This document shows, piece after piece, positions 11,870 to 22,995 of a stretch of 64,000 bases of DNA. Origin of the DNA: Arcuatula senhousia (taxonomy: Eukaryota > Mollusca > Bivalvia > Mytilida > Mytilidae); the NCBI GenBank assembly GCA_963971305.1, contig OZ020311.1, forward strand, positions 4,154,001 to 4,218,000. The letters are read 5' to 3'. Positions within the stretch are counted from its first letter, which is position 1, and each line of letters starts with the position of its first letter. The position numbers were made by a program, and so were the translations under genes. The notes under the pieces were generated by a model, which was not told the DNA's origin, ran no database searches, and saw only the letters and a list, made by a program, of their open reading frames with translations.

Positions 11870-14364
11870 TCATTTTGGAAGGATATACCGTTCCTGGGAA
11901 TACGGTTCTATGTCCAATTGAGCGTATCCATACGGAACTCGTACTTCTGGACATCCTAGAACGTGCTCATGAACGAATGTTCCTGGGGTATGTATATATT
12001 CGGTAGCTCTTTTTATAGTTTCCCTTCTACCTGTAGAAGAGGAAGGAGTGGGCTCTGTGATATGAGACCGAGTAGTTGGATTACTGTTAATATCTGCTGT
12101 GGGTAAACTCGATATACCATTGTTCAATGGACGACGAGGGCTGTCTTGATATGACAGAGTGTCAATGAAAGAATCGTAAAACTTTTGCTCAAGGTGTTTG
12201 TCTTCGTGCTTTGTTTTCAAAATCACCTCCCTTTCCTCTTCTGTTGCATAAGATTCCTCTAACGAATGTATTTTCAAAAAGAATCGATCACCATTCGAGT
12301 TAAATTCACGAGGCGGCTTCCATTTGCATTTTAACTCTAAATAGTTTCGAAAACATGCTAAGCATGTTAAATCTTCCAAAAATAAAATAACTGACAACTG
12401 TTGAAGGCGCCATTGTGGATATCTGTTTTCACAAACGATCGAGCATGTTTGTGACATCATAGCAATCAAGGAGTTCATTAACAGAACATATGTTAGAATG
12501 GCAAATATGACGTATAGCGTTGTTGCTAGCCATGGTAGTCTACCTAGTGATAACACTCCAATGTCGTCCAACCCTAACATTAATCGAAACATTGTAAGCA
12601 TTGCTGAACCATAGCTGCTGAAACTTGCACTTACAGCTTCATTGTATGCATCAACATCTTTCACGGATTCAATGTTGCCAACAAAAGCGGTGTATATCCC
12701 GGCTGTAAACGCAACGAGCATAAAGGAGATAATGATCCCGAATCGGAGGAAATCTCCAAATAGGACTCTGCGAATCATTTCCGTGAAAAATCCAAACAAA
12801 TAGGTAGCTCTTAAGAAAAAGACAGAAAACGACCACCCCATAATAACGGCTATAATGAGCGCAATGTTGTCATTGTAGCGAAAGCTACGAGTCATGCAAA
12901 AATCAGTTATTAGTGACACGGAAAGAATGGAGAAAAACAAAAAATAAAACAAATTATTCAAAATGTACCGTAAGGCGTTTCGTCTTCTAAATTTAGCAAT
13001 GACCAACAGTAAGAAGAGAAAACCATATAAGACACCACCAATCGCAAAACTAAAGCATGAAAGCCCAGAGGCTTCGGATGCAATATTTTCGAGTGTAGAT
13101 GTATTGGTAGCTGAATTGTAGACGTAGAGATCTGACCGATTAACTGCTTCAACTGTTACACAAATCGTCAAAATGAAATGAATCAATCCCCAAATGAAGT
13201 AAACATAACGCAGTTTCTTCCACTTTTCTTGAATAATAGTTTTGACAGGAATAGTCTCTATTAATCGAAATGCAGGGTCACTCTGGTAATCGCTTGCAAA
13301 TACCATTTCCAGAATAGATTCTGTCGGCGGGTACTTAAGTTGATCCTTTAAAACCGTGATGCAGTCTTGCGAGGTTTGGATGTCCTTATTTGATCTTCCA
13401 ACGACTTCAACGGGTTTGTTATCTTTATCTCCGCTTGTGGTCTTGAAATTTGCAACAGTATCGATTTCAGTAATGTCATAAAGTTTTATATCAAATAATC
13501 CATCTTGTGCACTGACGAAAGAATAAACATTTTCTAGTTTAATTATAAACTGAAATGCTTCAACTACCCCTAGTTTTGCAGACAATTGTAGTGGTGTTAG
13601 TTTATCATTGTTTTTGGAGAACCATGTCCTATCGCTATCATGGAAGTGCTTGTGTTTAAATTTGCTGTGAAGATAATTAAACATGTCTATAACGTTGTCC
13701 ATTTTATCGGGATATACTGCTGCATATTTGACTAAAGAATGAAGAACTGTATCACCAGAACTATTTTTTGACTTTATTTTTGCTTTATGTTTTAACAGCA
13801 TATCTACAATGTTTTTATTAAACGACAATGCAGCAACGCTTAGAGGTAACTCGCCCATCATAATCGTATTTTTAAAAATTTCACCGGTGGCTTGTTGTTT
13901 GATTAATGGATTGGCGATTTTTCCATTCATGTTTTGCTTGGAGCAGGAAAGGAGAAGCTTGGTGAGTTTTTCGTGTCTTTTGGTAATAGCAATATGGAGC
14001 GGTGTTTGTCCTTTATAGTTGACAGAGGAATTTGCAAATGATAGAAGATCTGGGCAAAGATTTATAATTCTTTGTATAATATGAAGGTCATCCTCATATT
14101 TCACTGCAACGTGAAGCAATGATTCGCTCCCGTCTTTTTTTCCTTCTTTCTCGTCTTTCTCGTCTTCGCCTTCTAAATATATTTTATTTTCTCATAACTA
14201 AATGATGGTCTATTTTCCATGATCGAAAGCAAATCCTTAACCCGTTCCTTTTTGTTTGTTTTCATAGAGTCAGAAAGATCAGATAAAAACTTCTCGGAAC
14301 TGTTCCGGAGTTTTGTGTTTAATTCTTCCCGCGTCTCTTCTTCCATTTCCTCATCGTTTTGCAT
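11870..14364 (-). CDS. TRPV-type cation channel, intronless, with one apparent frameshift
   Basis: The main open frame (14119 down to 11870) encodes about 749 residues. It starts with ankyrin repeats (LLHVAVKYEDD, GQTPLHIAITKRHEKL, ELPLSVAALSFNKNIVDMLL, LTPLQLSAKLG) and has S1 near residue 305, four more membrane helices, a pore loop with LGLDDIG near 515 and S6 with NSLIAMMSQT near 550. A hydrophilic cytosolic tail follows. This order and the S6/TRP region (ENRYPQWRLQ) fit the TRPV family of plasma-membrane cation channels. An ATG at 14364 opens a 63-codon frame with an acidic, helical N-terminus that stops at 14173. The next frame continues the protein directly (LEGEDEKDEKEG, then SLLHVA), so a single-base shift near 14176, in an A/T-rich run, separates them. 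This is either an assembly or base error or a recent lesion. No introns are seen over about 2.5 kb, and a decayed relative is at 36955-38625. Confidence 0.88.
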
Positions 14365-14429
14365 TGTTTTCGATTTTCCTATATTTTTTCTGAAAAATAA
14401 ACCACATAAATACTTAAAAAAATAAAGAT

Positions 14430-15085
14430 ATAAACTTAAATAGCAAAGAAAATGAAGTACAGAAAATTCCTGTAATCAATTTATTTCACATGAAAATTTT
14501 GGTACATGTTTTAGGTTACTAAAATATCCATATCAAATGGATATTGTATGGAAACGTTATTGTCATTTTTAAATGAATTAAAGTTGATTTTAAATCATGC
14601 AAAACGGATTTTTTTTCTAACTTAGATATCATCACCAAAGCCAACGGAGTATTTGCAATAATCAGAAAAAAATAACATTTAATTTCTTTATATTTAGTAT
14701 TTTTTTATCACAAAACAGTTTGAAAAGTTTAACCGTGATTGTGATAAAAAAATACATTGTAAAATTAAATCGCTGTTTAGATTGATAAAACATATTTTAT
14801 TGTTGCTTAATAGCAATATAAGTCATTTCAAGATTATTACGACCCACTGAAGGACTTTGATTTTATCATTACCAAAACGGTTGACGACCGAAATCCTAAT
14901 TGTTACAAAAACCGTTTTTGAAATATTGTTTTAAGATCAAACGTTATATTTTCCTCTTTAAATTATCAAAAATTACTATGATAAATTGGAATTCTGGATA
15001 TCTTAAACAGATTACTTCGTTTTCGAATTAATTTGAAAAATTTTGAATTGTTCTAACAATTGTTACGGTTAGATATATTTTGAAG
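14430..15085. other. No gene seen; upstream flank of the TRPV gene
   Basis: AT-rich DNA expected to contain the promoter of the minus-strand channel gene. I see no distinctive motif that I can assign. Confidence 0.45.
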
Positions 15086-15087
15086 GA

Positions 15088-15200
15088 AGCAGAGGTAACA
15101 ATGGGGTATCCGAATATCAAAAGTCCGAAAGGGCAGAGACAAAACCAGTAATCACCAAGTGGAACGGGACAAAAACAGACAACATGTTAAACATGGAAAT
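15088..15200 (-). mobile_element. Penelope-like element 3'-terminal fragment, inverted
   Basis: The reverse complement reads like the last 110 bases of the Penelope family: ttttgtctctgccctttcgg, gatattcggataccccattg, then a gttacctctg-like end. It nearly matches 16600-16712 of the adjoining copy, but in the opposite orientation. Confidence 0.85.
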
Positions 15201-15291
15201 AAATATATATGAATATATTATCTAAAATGGATAACAATTATCTCCTACTACAATGTACTTGAAAGCAAAAAATTACAACAGTTCTAAACAG

Positions 15292-15352
15292 TAAATTTTG
15301 CGACGCCGTTATGTATTTCGTCTATTCGTTACACATCAGAGGTTATCTACCC
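15292..15352 (-). ncRNA. Hammerhead ribozyme-like motif, degenerate
   Basis: On the minus strand the order of conserved blocks is CTGATG, a short stem-loop ending ATAGAC, GAAA, then a segment ending GGCGTC. That is the hammerhead order (CUGAUG - helix II - GAAA - helix III - GUC). Helix II is poorly paired here and position 9 is T rather than A, so activity is doubtful. It shares the AATAGACGAAA block with 16826-16875. Confidence 0.45.
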
Positions 15353-15479
15353 CTATATTGAAAGTTGCAAACAATTTATGAAAATGAAGACAATAGCCCA
15401 TCAAAACCAAAAAATGCCGAAACGGAAACCAAATATTGTCTGAGGTAGGAAGTACCTACGGGTTTGGACAATTTTGAAG

Positions 15480-16715
15480 TTAATCAAATGTGGATCCTGA
15501 AGAATTCGAAAGAACTGATGGAGATTCTTAACTCTAAATCAGTTTCATCTTGTAACAGCATCAAAACATTCGATTTCTCCACACTTTACACTTCTATTCC
15601 ACATGAACAACTGAAATCGCGATTGGCACAGCTGATTAAACGCAGCTTTTTCAAAAAGAATGGAAAACGCAGGTACAAATTTCTTGTAGTCGATTATACC
15701 AAGACTTACTTTGTCATCAATGAGTCTAAGAAAAAGAACAAATTTACAGAAGACCAAATAATCGACATGCTCAACTTTCTTATTGACAACATATTTGTTC
15801 AGTTTGGTGGACGCGTTTTTCAGCAAACAATAGGGATTCCAATGGGCACTAATTGTGCACCTTTGCTTGCTGATTTGTTTCTTCATTCATATGAAGCAGA
15901 CTTCTTACAATCTGTTTTAGACAAAAAAGACCGTAGACTAGCTCTCTCTTTCAACCTCACGTTCCGTTATATTGATGATGTCCTTTCACTAAACAATTCT
16001 CGATTTGGTGACTTTCTCCATCTCATATATCCCCAGGAGCTTGAGATAAAGGACACAACGGATTCTAGGAAGTCTGCTTCATATTTAGATCTACATCTAG
16101 AAATTGACTCACAAGGAAGACTTTCAACAAGGCTCTATGACAAACGTGATGACTTCAACTTTCCAATCGTCAACTTTCCCTTCTTGTGTAGCAACATTCC
16201 GTCCGCTCCAGCTTATGGAGTTTACGTATCTCAATTGATTCGTTACTCCAGAGCGTGCGGGACTTACATCGATTTCCTTAGCAGAGCGACACGTCTGACG
16301 CAAAAATTGCCCACACAGGGTTATGTTGCTCCTCGGTTGCTGTCTTCACTCAAGAAATTTTACGGAAGACATCATGCACTTATAGACAAATATGGGATTT
16401 CGATCTCTCAGATGAGTGCAGATGTTGGTTTGTCATAGGGTGATGTTTTGTCTTCCTTTACCGGATTTGACACGCTGAATGGACTATTGGCAACGCGACG
16501 GGTGTGCTATAGCAAGCAGGAACTGCTTACTCTTCCGGAGCACCTGAGTTCACTCTTGTTTCGACTGGAGTTTGCGTTGTTGATTGATATTCAGTTATTT
16601 TGTGTTTCCATGTTTTACATGTTGTCTGTTTTTGTCCCGTTCTTGTTGGTGTTTGCTGGTTTTGTCTCTGCCCTTTCGGACTTTTGATATTCGGATACCC
16701 CATTGGTACCTCTTC
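15480..16715 (+). mobile_element. Penelope-like retroelement, 5'-truncated but with open reverse transcriptase frame
   Basis: The open frame to 16438 (about 320 residues) encodes the catalytic half of a reverse transcriptase. Visible are motif A (FDFSTLYTSIP), motif B (IGIPMGTNCAPLLADLF), motif C with the catalytic aspartates (FRYIDDVLSL), motif D-like YLDLHLEID and a thumb region ending QMSADVGLS. Motif order and the upstream ADK and PKLHK blocks seen in the 23-kb copy fit Penelope-like elements rather than LINE or LTR enzymes. The N-terminal region is missing because the copy is truncated at about 15480. No GIY-YIG endonuclease follows. About 280 bases of 3' UTR, ending cattggtacctctt, are shared with other copies. 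The protein differs from the 23.5-kb copy at only scattered residues, so both are young. Confidence 0.88.
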
Positions 16716-16825
16716 TTCTGAAAGCGAATAATTTATAGCTTTGATGTAATTCTGGAACTTAAAATTTCACCAGCAGGAATAACCATCACATGTGTTAGGA
16801 ATTGAAAAAAAAAGTTCCAGACAAC

Positions 16826-16875
16826 TTTTCTACGCCGACGCGCGTTTCGTCTATTGTAGAGACATCAGAAACTTT
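16826..16875 (-). ncRNA. Hammerhead ribozyme-like motif
   Basis: The minus strand reads CTGATG, a short helix II with loop ACAAT ending AGAC, GAAA, then a minimal helix III ACGCGCGT followed by C. The GAAACGCGCGTC block is the one I recall from metazoan type I hammerheads associated with Penelope-like elements and retrozymes. The base after CTGATG is T instead of the conserved A and one helix II pair is lost, so this copy is probably slow or inactive. It lies 110 bases past the end of the Penelope copy, on the opposite strand. Confidence 0.6.
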
Positions 16876-16879
16876 ATTC

Positions 16880-17768
16880 ATATTGTAGTCAATTCAGATA
16901 CAGATTTATTAGGTTTTAGCAATTTTCTGGTTGAAAACTGTTATGCTATTTTAGTCATTGTCGCGTTTACTCCTATCATTTTGGTATATACTGGACACTT
17001 AAAATCACTTTTCTCGTATTAGCCAAAAGTAATTCTGACATTGACATGTAACTTATCGGCTTAGCGTTTCTATGGTGAGTTATTGACCAATTAACTAAAA
17101 CACATGAACCGAATTATACATGTACCTAAGGGGACTCTCTTTGATAAAAAAACAAGTACTGGTTCTTATGCAATATTGTATATCGAGATTCGAACACGTG
17201 TTTTCATTGAACGATGACCTGAGTAAAACCCTCGATTTACATGCTGTAACTTAGGAGGGTCACCATATTGAAAATTAAGAAATTGATTTGCATAAACAAC
17301 ATCAAATGCCAAGAACAAGAAAATTGTTAATCCTTTCTTATTAAATAAAAAATAAAGCATGTACGTTTTGAAAAAAAACGTCAATGATAACAGAAATGGA
17401 GAGGAAATTTTTATGTGACGTTACTTTGCTTTCCTTCAAAAGCCGCAATATTAGAAAATATTATTATACCTTAGTAATACTTTTAAGGCATATACAATAG
17501 TTTCATTATCGGTATGTTAGCGTTGAACTATTGACCGGTAAATGGTTTCCAACTATTACCCTTTGCCACAAATACTTGCTTCTGACGTCATTTAGCCCCA
17601 CCTTCATCCAATCGTTGTTATTGTTTAATTTTCATTGATATACTTAACTCATGTTACGTCACACAAATGACAAAATGTAAAACAGCACGAGTTTTCCATG
17701 CCACGCTTTTTATAGTAAGTTCCGTCCAACTTTTTCAACGCTTGAAATCAATTAAAAATATTTTATCA
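16880..17768. other. No gene seen
   Basis: AT-rich DNA with no recognisable domains in short frames. Confidence 0.5.
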
Positions 17769-17769
17769 T

Positions 17770-18450
17770 TATAAGCTCCTGCACTTCGGGAGCTAAATTG
17801 ACTGAGTATGATGCTTTAAACCGGAAGACGTATAAGCTAGTCAGAAATCCGCACCCAATAACACGGAATGCAAAATTAAATTCCTTTTTTTGGAATTTTC
17901 AATTTAAAAAATAATAAACATAGTTATTGTTTTAATAATAGTAATAAATTATTTCAAGTATTTCCAGCTATGAAATGCTTTAAATGTAAAGAATTTAAAT
18001 AAAAAATTAGGACTTCAGGCATATTTTAATTATTGGCGTCTATTCTATCACTAGAGGTCGCGTCCATCAAAACAAAATGACAGAAGTGCGGGAACCTGTC
18101 ATTCCAATTTTCACGAAACAAGACCCCCCAATAAAAGCGGTGCATTGTCAACCAAACAAATAACTTGAATACTTCAGCGGACAAATTTCATTCCTAGAAG
18201 CCATTATATTTACTTTGTCCTCAGTAAACAAATTTGTTTTTGTAATATTCTCTCTAACCGGCTGTGTTCGAAAATGAAAGTAGAAATATTCTTGAAAAGG
18301 GTTCGTTCTGCGAGGTCCGCGTTCGAAGCAATTCACTTCCTTGTTCTGTTTGCAGGTTCGTTCTTTTTTCAAAATTATGGTATATATATAAGAAAGTTAC
18401 TTTTTCTTCGGGAGCTTATCAGGTTTAACCTGTATCATATTATATGTACA
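17770..18450. repeat. Segment bounded by GCTCC...GGGAGC hairpin motifs
   Basis: It starts with a small hairpin, gctcctgcacttcgggagc, and ends with cgggagcttatcaggttta and cctgtatcatattat. A related pair of blocks occurs at 57878-58145 (gctcccgaagggagc, then cgggagcgtaacagg and cctgcctcatattat). This suggests a dispersed non-coding family. A segment at 18046-18076 resembles the terminus of the element at 20355. Confidence 0.45.
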
Positions 18451-18462
18451 AGTTAAACTTTT

Positions 18463-18585
18463 GTTCTTCATGTTTCTTCGTTTGTTTCTTTGTGCTGTTC
18501 TCGTTCGTTTTTACAGGTTTTGTCGTTGCCCTTTAGGACTTTTGACACTCAAATGCCCCATTGGTACCTCTTTGCTTTTTGTATA
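18463..18585 (+). mobile_element. Penelope-like element 3'-terminal fragment
   Basis: Only the last 120 bases of the family are present (ttttgtcgttgccctttagg, acttttgacactcaaatgcc, ccattggtacctctttgctt). A severely truncated insertion. Confidence 0.8.
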
Positions 18586-18589
18586 TCTT

Positions 18590-19540
18590 AAATTCTAAAC
18601 GTTCGTCTGCTGTTTTTCTGGGTAAAATAAAACACTTACTGACTAGGTAGTCGTGCACATAATCTATTCCCCTCATTCTTAGTCAATAAGTCTAACATAT
18701 TTCGCAGACTTTATATTTCATTTTCATATTTGATATTTTTACGATCTTTCTTCGTCTAAAAAAATATCTTTTTGTCCATTTCATTAGATTGCAAATAAGC
18801 GTATCGTATTTCAAGTTGTGACTGCTGTGAGTTTATTGTCACCAATGGCTACTTTTCTAATTCTCAATGTCAGGGAAACTAACTTTGCGACAGTAAAATC
18901 TACATTTTACGCAGTCAAAGCTTGAAATACAATACAGTTATTCTCCAATAACCAAGAGTTTAGCTAAGATCTATTTTGGTAATCCTTAAATTGAGCGCCA
19001 TTTAAACCAGTACAAATGCTGGTGATGTTATAATTAAAAGAATGTAAACGTGAAGTAACCTTACTTGGAGCACAAACTTTTAAAAAATATTCTTTAGAAA
19101 ATTATTAGTTGCAGTTGTATTGAAAGAAAATTGGGTTTATTTTCTTATATACTTTTTTAAAGGCAAAATAATTTGATTGGATTAACGATTATTGAAACCT
19201 CGCTTAATATCGTGAAAAAGGTATTATCGAATCCAGTTTAAACCGAAGTGCAAGAATGAAGTTTATACATTTTGCTGTTGCACGTGCAATGTGATTGACA
19301 GGTGAAAATATTAATACGCCGATTTAATTAACTGATATTATGATATTTTCATTGAAACATATTTATTTAACTAAATTTTCGCGTCGGAAATATAACAATA
19401 AATTTATTAAAATATAAGTATTAATTGTTTTTTTTTTTTGGTTTTTTTTTTTTTTATAAAAGCAATAAACTCAAGTTCTAATGGTGCACATTTAACATAA
19501 TCCGCTTCGCAGATTATTTAATGTTCACCGTGAAAAATTA
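18590..19540. other. No gene seen; T-rich runs near the end
   Basis: No recognisable gene. Long T runs lie at about 19428-19456. Confidence 0.5.
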
Positions 19541-19542
19541 AG

Positions 19543-19775
19543 TTTATCGGTAATAAGCGGATTTTTCCTTTGATCTCATCTACCTGATATTTTTTAGTAT
19601 CACGGACAGTCCGTGATACAAGAAAATATCAGGTGGGAGCATAAAAACCGATAAAAAGAATGTTATATACTTTCCTTTTTGATACTAACTACATCTAGTC
19701 TCCTACCGGACTCGTCTGATACTCACCTAGATATAGATAGTATCAGAAAGGAAAGTACATAATATTCTATATTTA
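19543..19775. mobile_element. MITE-like double-hairpin element, copy 2
   Basis: Same orientation and block order as 7072-7335. The first hairpin is nearly perfect around gtatcacggacagtccgtga. The second pairs atactttcctttttgatac with gtatcagaaaggaaagta. A 20-30 bp segment present in copy 1 between the hairpins is missing here. Confidence 0.78.
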
Positions 19776-19789
19776 TCATGTTTAAGGTT

Positions 19790-20350
19790 TAATAAACCAA
19801 AAAATTATTACAGTGAATAATTTAACATACCTCAGACGAAAATCTTTCTTTTTTTCTGCTTAAAGAACCTCTTCGTTTCTCACTTCTTATATAACTGTTT
19901 GATTTTAAAAATATTACGCATTTTACACTTCTTTGCCTAAAATTTTATTAATTTAAGTAATAAATAAAGTTAACCAAATGGTTGAAAGATTACAAAGAAA
20001 CTAATTGTTGTCGTAATACGTTTTGTTGATTTTTAGACAGAATTATTAAAATGAAATTTAATTTTGGTACTTCTTTGTTTTCTTTTTTTTTTGGTTATTG
20101 TGTTTCAATTGCTTAAAGTCTATGTCGACCCGGTAATATCTAATTTAAAATCAGGACATAAAACAAAGAGTTTAATGTTATTTCTTTGTGTTTTTTGTCT
20201 CATTTCCTTAAACAAAAGATTTTCATGTTGTTGTTTTTTTATTATCGATGTCAGCAAAATTGAAAAAATCTTTGTAGCAAGCTATAACTAACCAAAAAGC
20301 AAAGCACACAATTAATGCCCCCCTTATGGTCAGCTATTTGTAAATAAAGG
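19790..20350. repeat. Dispersed AT-rich repeat shared with 35290-35480
   Basis: Blocks cttatataactgtt, aaagttaaccaaatg and a gtaatac-ttttgttgatt stretch recur in the same order at 35310-35460. Non-coding; class unknown. Confidence 0.45.
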
Positions 20351-20354
20351 TCAA

Positions 20355-21185
20355 TCTATCACCAGAGGGAGCGTCTATTAACACTAACCTCTATACTATC
20401 GCGCTAAGGATCATGAGAAATGTCTTAATGATATTCAATCCCCGAATTCAGGGAAATTACCCACAATCCTTAGCGCGATAGTATATAGTCTCGATCACCC
20501 AGACGCTTATCAATAGATGATAAGAGTCTGGGACAGTCCCATTAACTATTTTGTTATGTGTACGTTCGGAGTACTTTCAGGCTTTATCATAATGTTCGAC
20601 GAAAATCACTCAACCGTATATTCAGAATTCTGTGTATATGGTTCAGTGATTTTATGCAAATGCAATAGCGAGATAACTTCTCCAATAGATGTGATTTGTT
20701 CTCTTAAAACATAATATTTCTTATTTTACAATTAGACATCCTATTTTACATTTTTGAACACAAGTTGGTTTTGTTAACAATAAAAAAAATCGTTTTATCG
20801 TTAAATTGTACTCACGGGCGTCCACCTGGTTTAAGAAATTGTTTATGTTTATTGGAGTTAAAAATTGGGACATTGTTGATTACAGAACCATGCACGTTTG
20901 ACCAATCCGATTCTCGATTGTGCAGAACCAGTTGTCAAAAACCAAGGAAGACCAATGAAACGTTGAGTTTTCAAAGTTGGTTCATTTCAGATTGAAATGA
21001 ATCTTGTATGCTAAACACGTAATATACACACGTGGTAAAGGTTAAAAGGTATAACGATCGCCACCTAGTGGTTACGAGAAATCAACAGGTGTTTTCCCAG
21101 ACTCACTACCTTGGTAGTATGAGTTTTGGTTCGAGACTAGATAGTATAAAGGTCAGTGTTGATAGACGCTCCCCCTGGTGATAGA
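20355..21185. mobile_element. Non-autonomous element with 46-bp terminal inverted repeats
   Basis: The left end 20355-20400 (tctatcaccagagggagcgt onward) is the inverse of 21140-21185 at about 85-90% identity. Next to the left end is a second, perfect inverted repeat: ctatcgcgctaaggat at about 20396 pairs with atccttagcgcgatag at about 20467. There is no transposase, so a MITE or foldback-like element of about 830 bp. A stand-alone similar terminus is at 18046-18076. Confidence 0.75.
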
Positions 21186-21195
21186 ATGAATAAAG

Positions 21196-21480
21196 GTAAT
21201 AACAAAATTACCGAACTTGGATAATAAATCTTAAATGTTCGAGACGAGACAAAAAAAGGAAGACATACCAAAAAAAAATTAAGATCGCAATGGTCCTGAC
21301 TTGGTACGGGCATTTCAAAAGAAATGGTGGGTTTAACCAGGTTTTATGGCGCGCTAACCCACCCTCCCAAAATGCGATCCTTGGGTCCAGTAGTTACACA
21401 AAACACAACAGGTTTGTGAAGACATATTAGGGATGCTAGGGTGACCATCTCAGTACATCAACCAGACAAACCTTATCAAA
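21196..21480 (+). repeat. Dispersed repeat beginning ggtaataacaaaattacc, copy 1
   Basis: It opens with a short hairpin (ggtaat...attacc) and continues with tcctgacttggtac, aaccaggtttta and ccaaccct-like blocks. The same order is found at 29897-30180. The first 30 bases alone recur, inverted, at 10878 and 32290. Confidence 0.7.
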
Positions 21481-21489
21481 TCAAGTACT

Positions 21490-22080
21490 AACCATTTCGC
21501 CTAAAATGATTTTGATTATTTATACCAGTGGCTGATAACGAAGGAAGATTTTTTTAGAGATCGTATGAGACGTATTTTCTAATAACCTTGGTCTTATAGT
21601 TGGTAACGGGGAAAGTGGTAGATCAAAATCTGAAAAAACTTATCTTAATACTTTTAATTCTTTAATTCGGACAACATCTTAATTCCAATTCATAAGTGTT
21701 GAAATTGACTTCTGTGGAAAAGAATCAACCACAGAAATCGATATCTCAAGACCCTGATATTACCCTAGATACCAAAGATTCTTTCAGTCGGTCAGCTGAA
21801 TTTTTGTACATACAAATTACCTGTTTTATACCCGCTTAGGAATTTTATATCGCCATTACAAGCATTTGAAGATGAGTACTACTATATATAACTGAAGTGA
21901 AGTTTTCTTTCGATCCGCTCTTCCTTCCTCTTTAGATCTTTTATTCCTAAGTACCAATATACCTGGTAAATTTTAAAATCAAGTCGCAGTTAAATTGTTT
22001 GCCTTGAACTTTTTTGTAATTTTTTTATTACATAACTAAATGTAACAAGATAGATTTGCGTGACAAATCACAAAAATATC
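21490..22080. other. No gene seen
   Basis: Nothing recognisable as coding. This is the outer flank of the inverted-repeat structure that follows. Confidence 0.45.
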
Positions 22081-22084
22081 ATTG

Positions 22085-22995
22085 TCTGTGTCAACATATT
22101 AGTATTGGGGATAATCACGGTCGTTATACTTGTCTTGCGACAACATGTTTTCTACCGATGTTTCTGCTCGTTTTCTACCGATGTCCAAGATTTCTACCAA
22201 TGTGATGATAAAAAAACAAACCTGGCAGACGATTTTTTCCAAACAATGATACCCGGCTTTTCCAGCAAGAGACAATTTCCCTTTTTTCAGATAATCATGA
22301 ATATCTGTTTTTAATTACCATTCACTGGGCTGAAAATTATGCTCCATATTCTAAATAGTCGGACATTTTTAAAGACATATCACTTTTCATTACAAATGGC
22401 GTATTTTGATTTTTCGATCATTTCAAAAAAAATATGGTCCTGGTTTTCTAAAGATGTGTCCTGGTTTTCTACCGATGGTCCTGGCATTCTACCGATGTGA
22501 TAATGTGATATATAAAATGACATTTCATGACAAATTGTAAAACTGTATATTTTATTGAACACATAATATTGTCGATAAAAAAGAAAGTGGAGGTTCATGA
22601 GCAAAAACTGTTTTGCGCACACCAAGAACACTTTTACAAAATTTAAATAAATGTGTATTTTCTCAAAAGCTTGCTATCAGAAAATGATATCAACATTTCT
22701 TCCACTTATATGAGATTTGTGAAGTGCTTTATATATAATGGGAAATAATCCTTCATATACCAGATTTCACTGTTATATCTAGAATTGCTGAGGCTGAGGC
22801 ATGAACGCATTTCTCGGGCTGAAATTGATCTGTACATATACAACAGTATGGCACGCCATTTTAACCAAAACCATGGTAACTATAGGATACCTCAGATAAC
22901 TTGGGGTTTACTGGCAACTATCTGGGGGTTTTCAGAGCGAAACTCTTAATTACATCAGGTATGGAGAGCTATTTCAGGTAACTGAGTGTTCCTAT
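22085..22995 (+). repeat. Left arm of a large inverted repeat around a Penelope copy
   Basis: Several blocks are the inverse of 25385-25950 in mirrored order. The outer block is gtcgttatacttgtcttgcg with acaacatgttttctaccgat. The middle blocks are tcctggttttctaccgatg repeats. The inner block is gatacctcagataact and ggcaactatctggggg. The 13-mer TTTTCTACCGATG and near variants occur about five times. No coding capacity. Confidence 0.8.

Noticed and set aside
15545..15886. Minus-strand open frames antisense to Penelope reverse transcriptase (also 24088-24357)
   Set aside because: They are shadows of the coding strand, conserved only because the element is conserved.
16448..16687. Open frame just after the Penelope stop, similar at protein level in the copy at 23221-23526
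   Set aside because: Similarity is explained by conserved 3' UTR nucleotides. The frame relation to the reverse transcriptase differs between copies (in frame at 16.4 kb, shifted at 23.5 kb) and it is broken at 33.6 kb.
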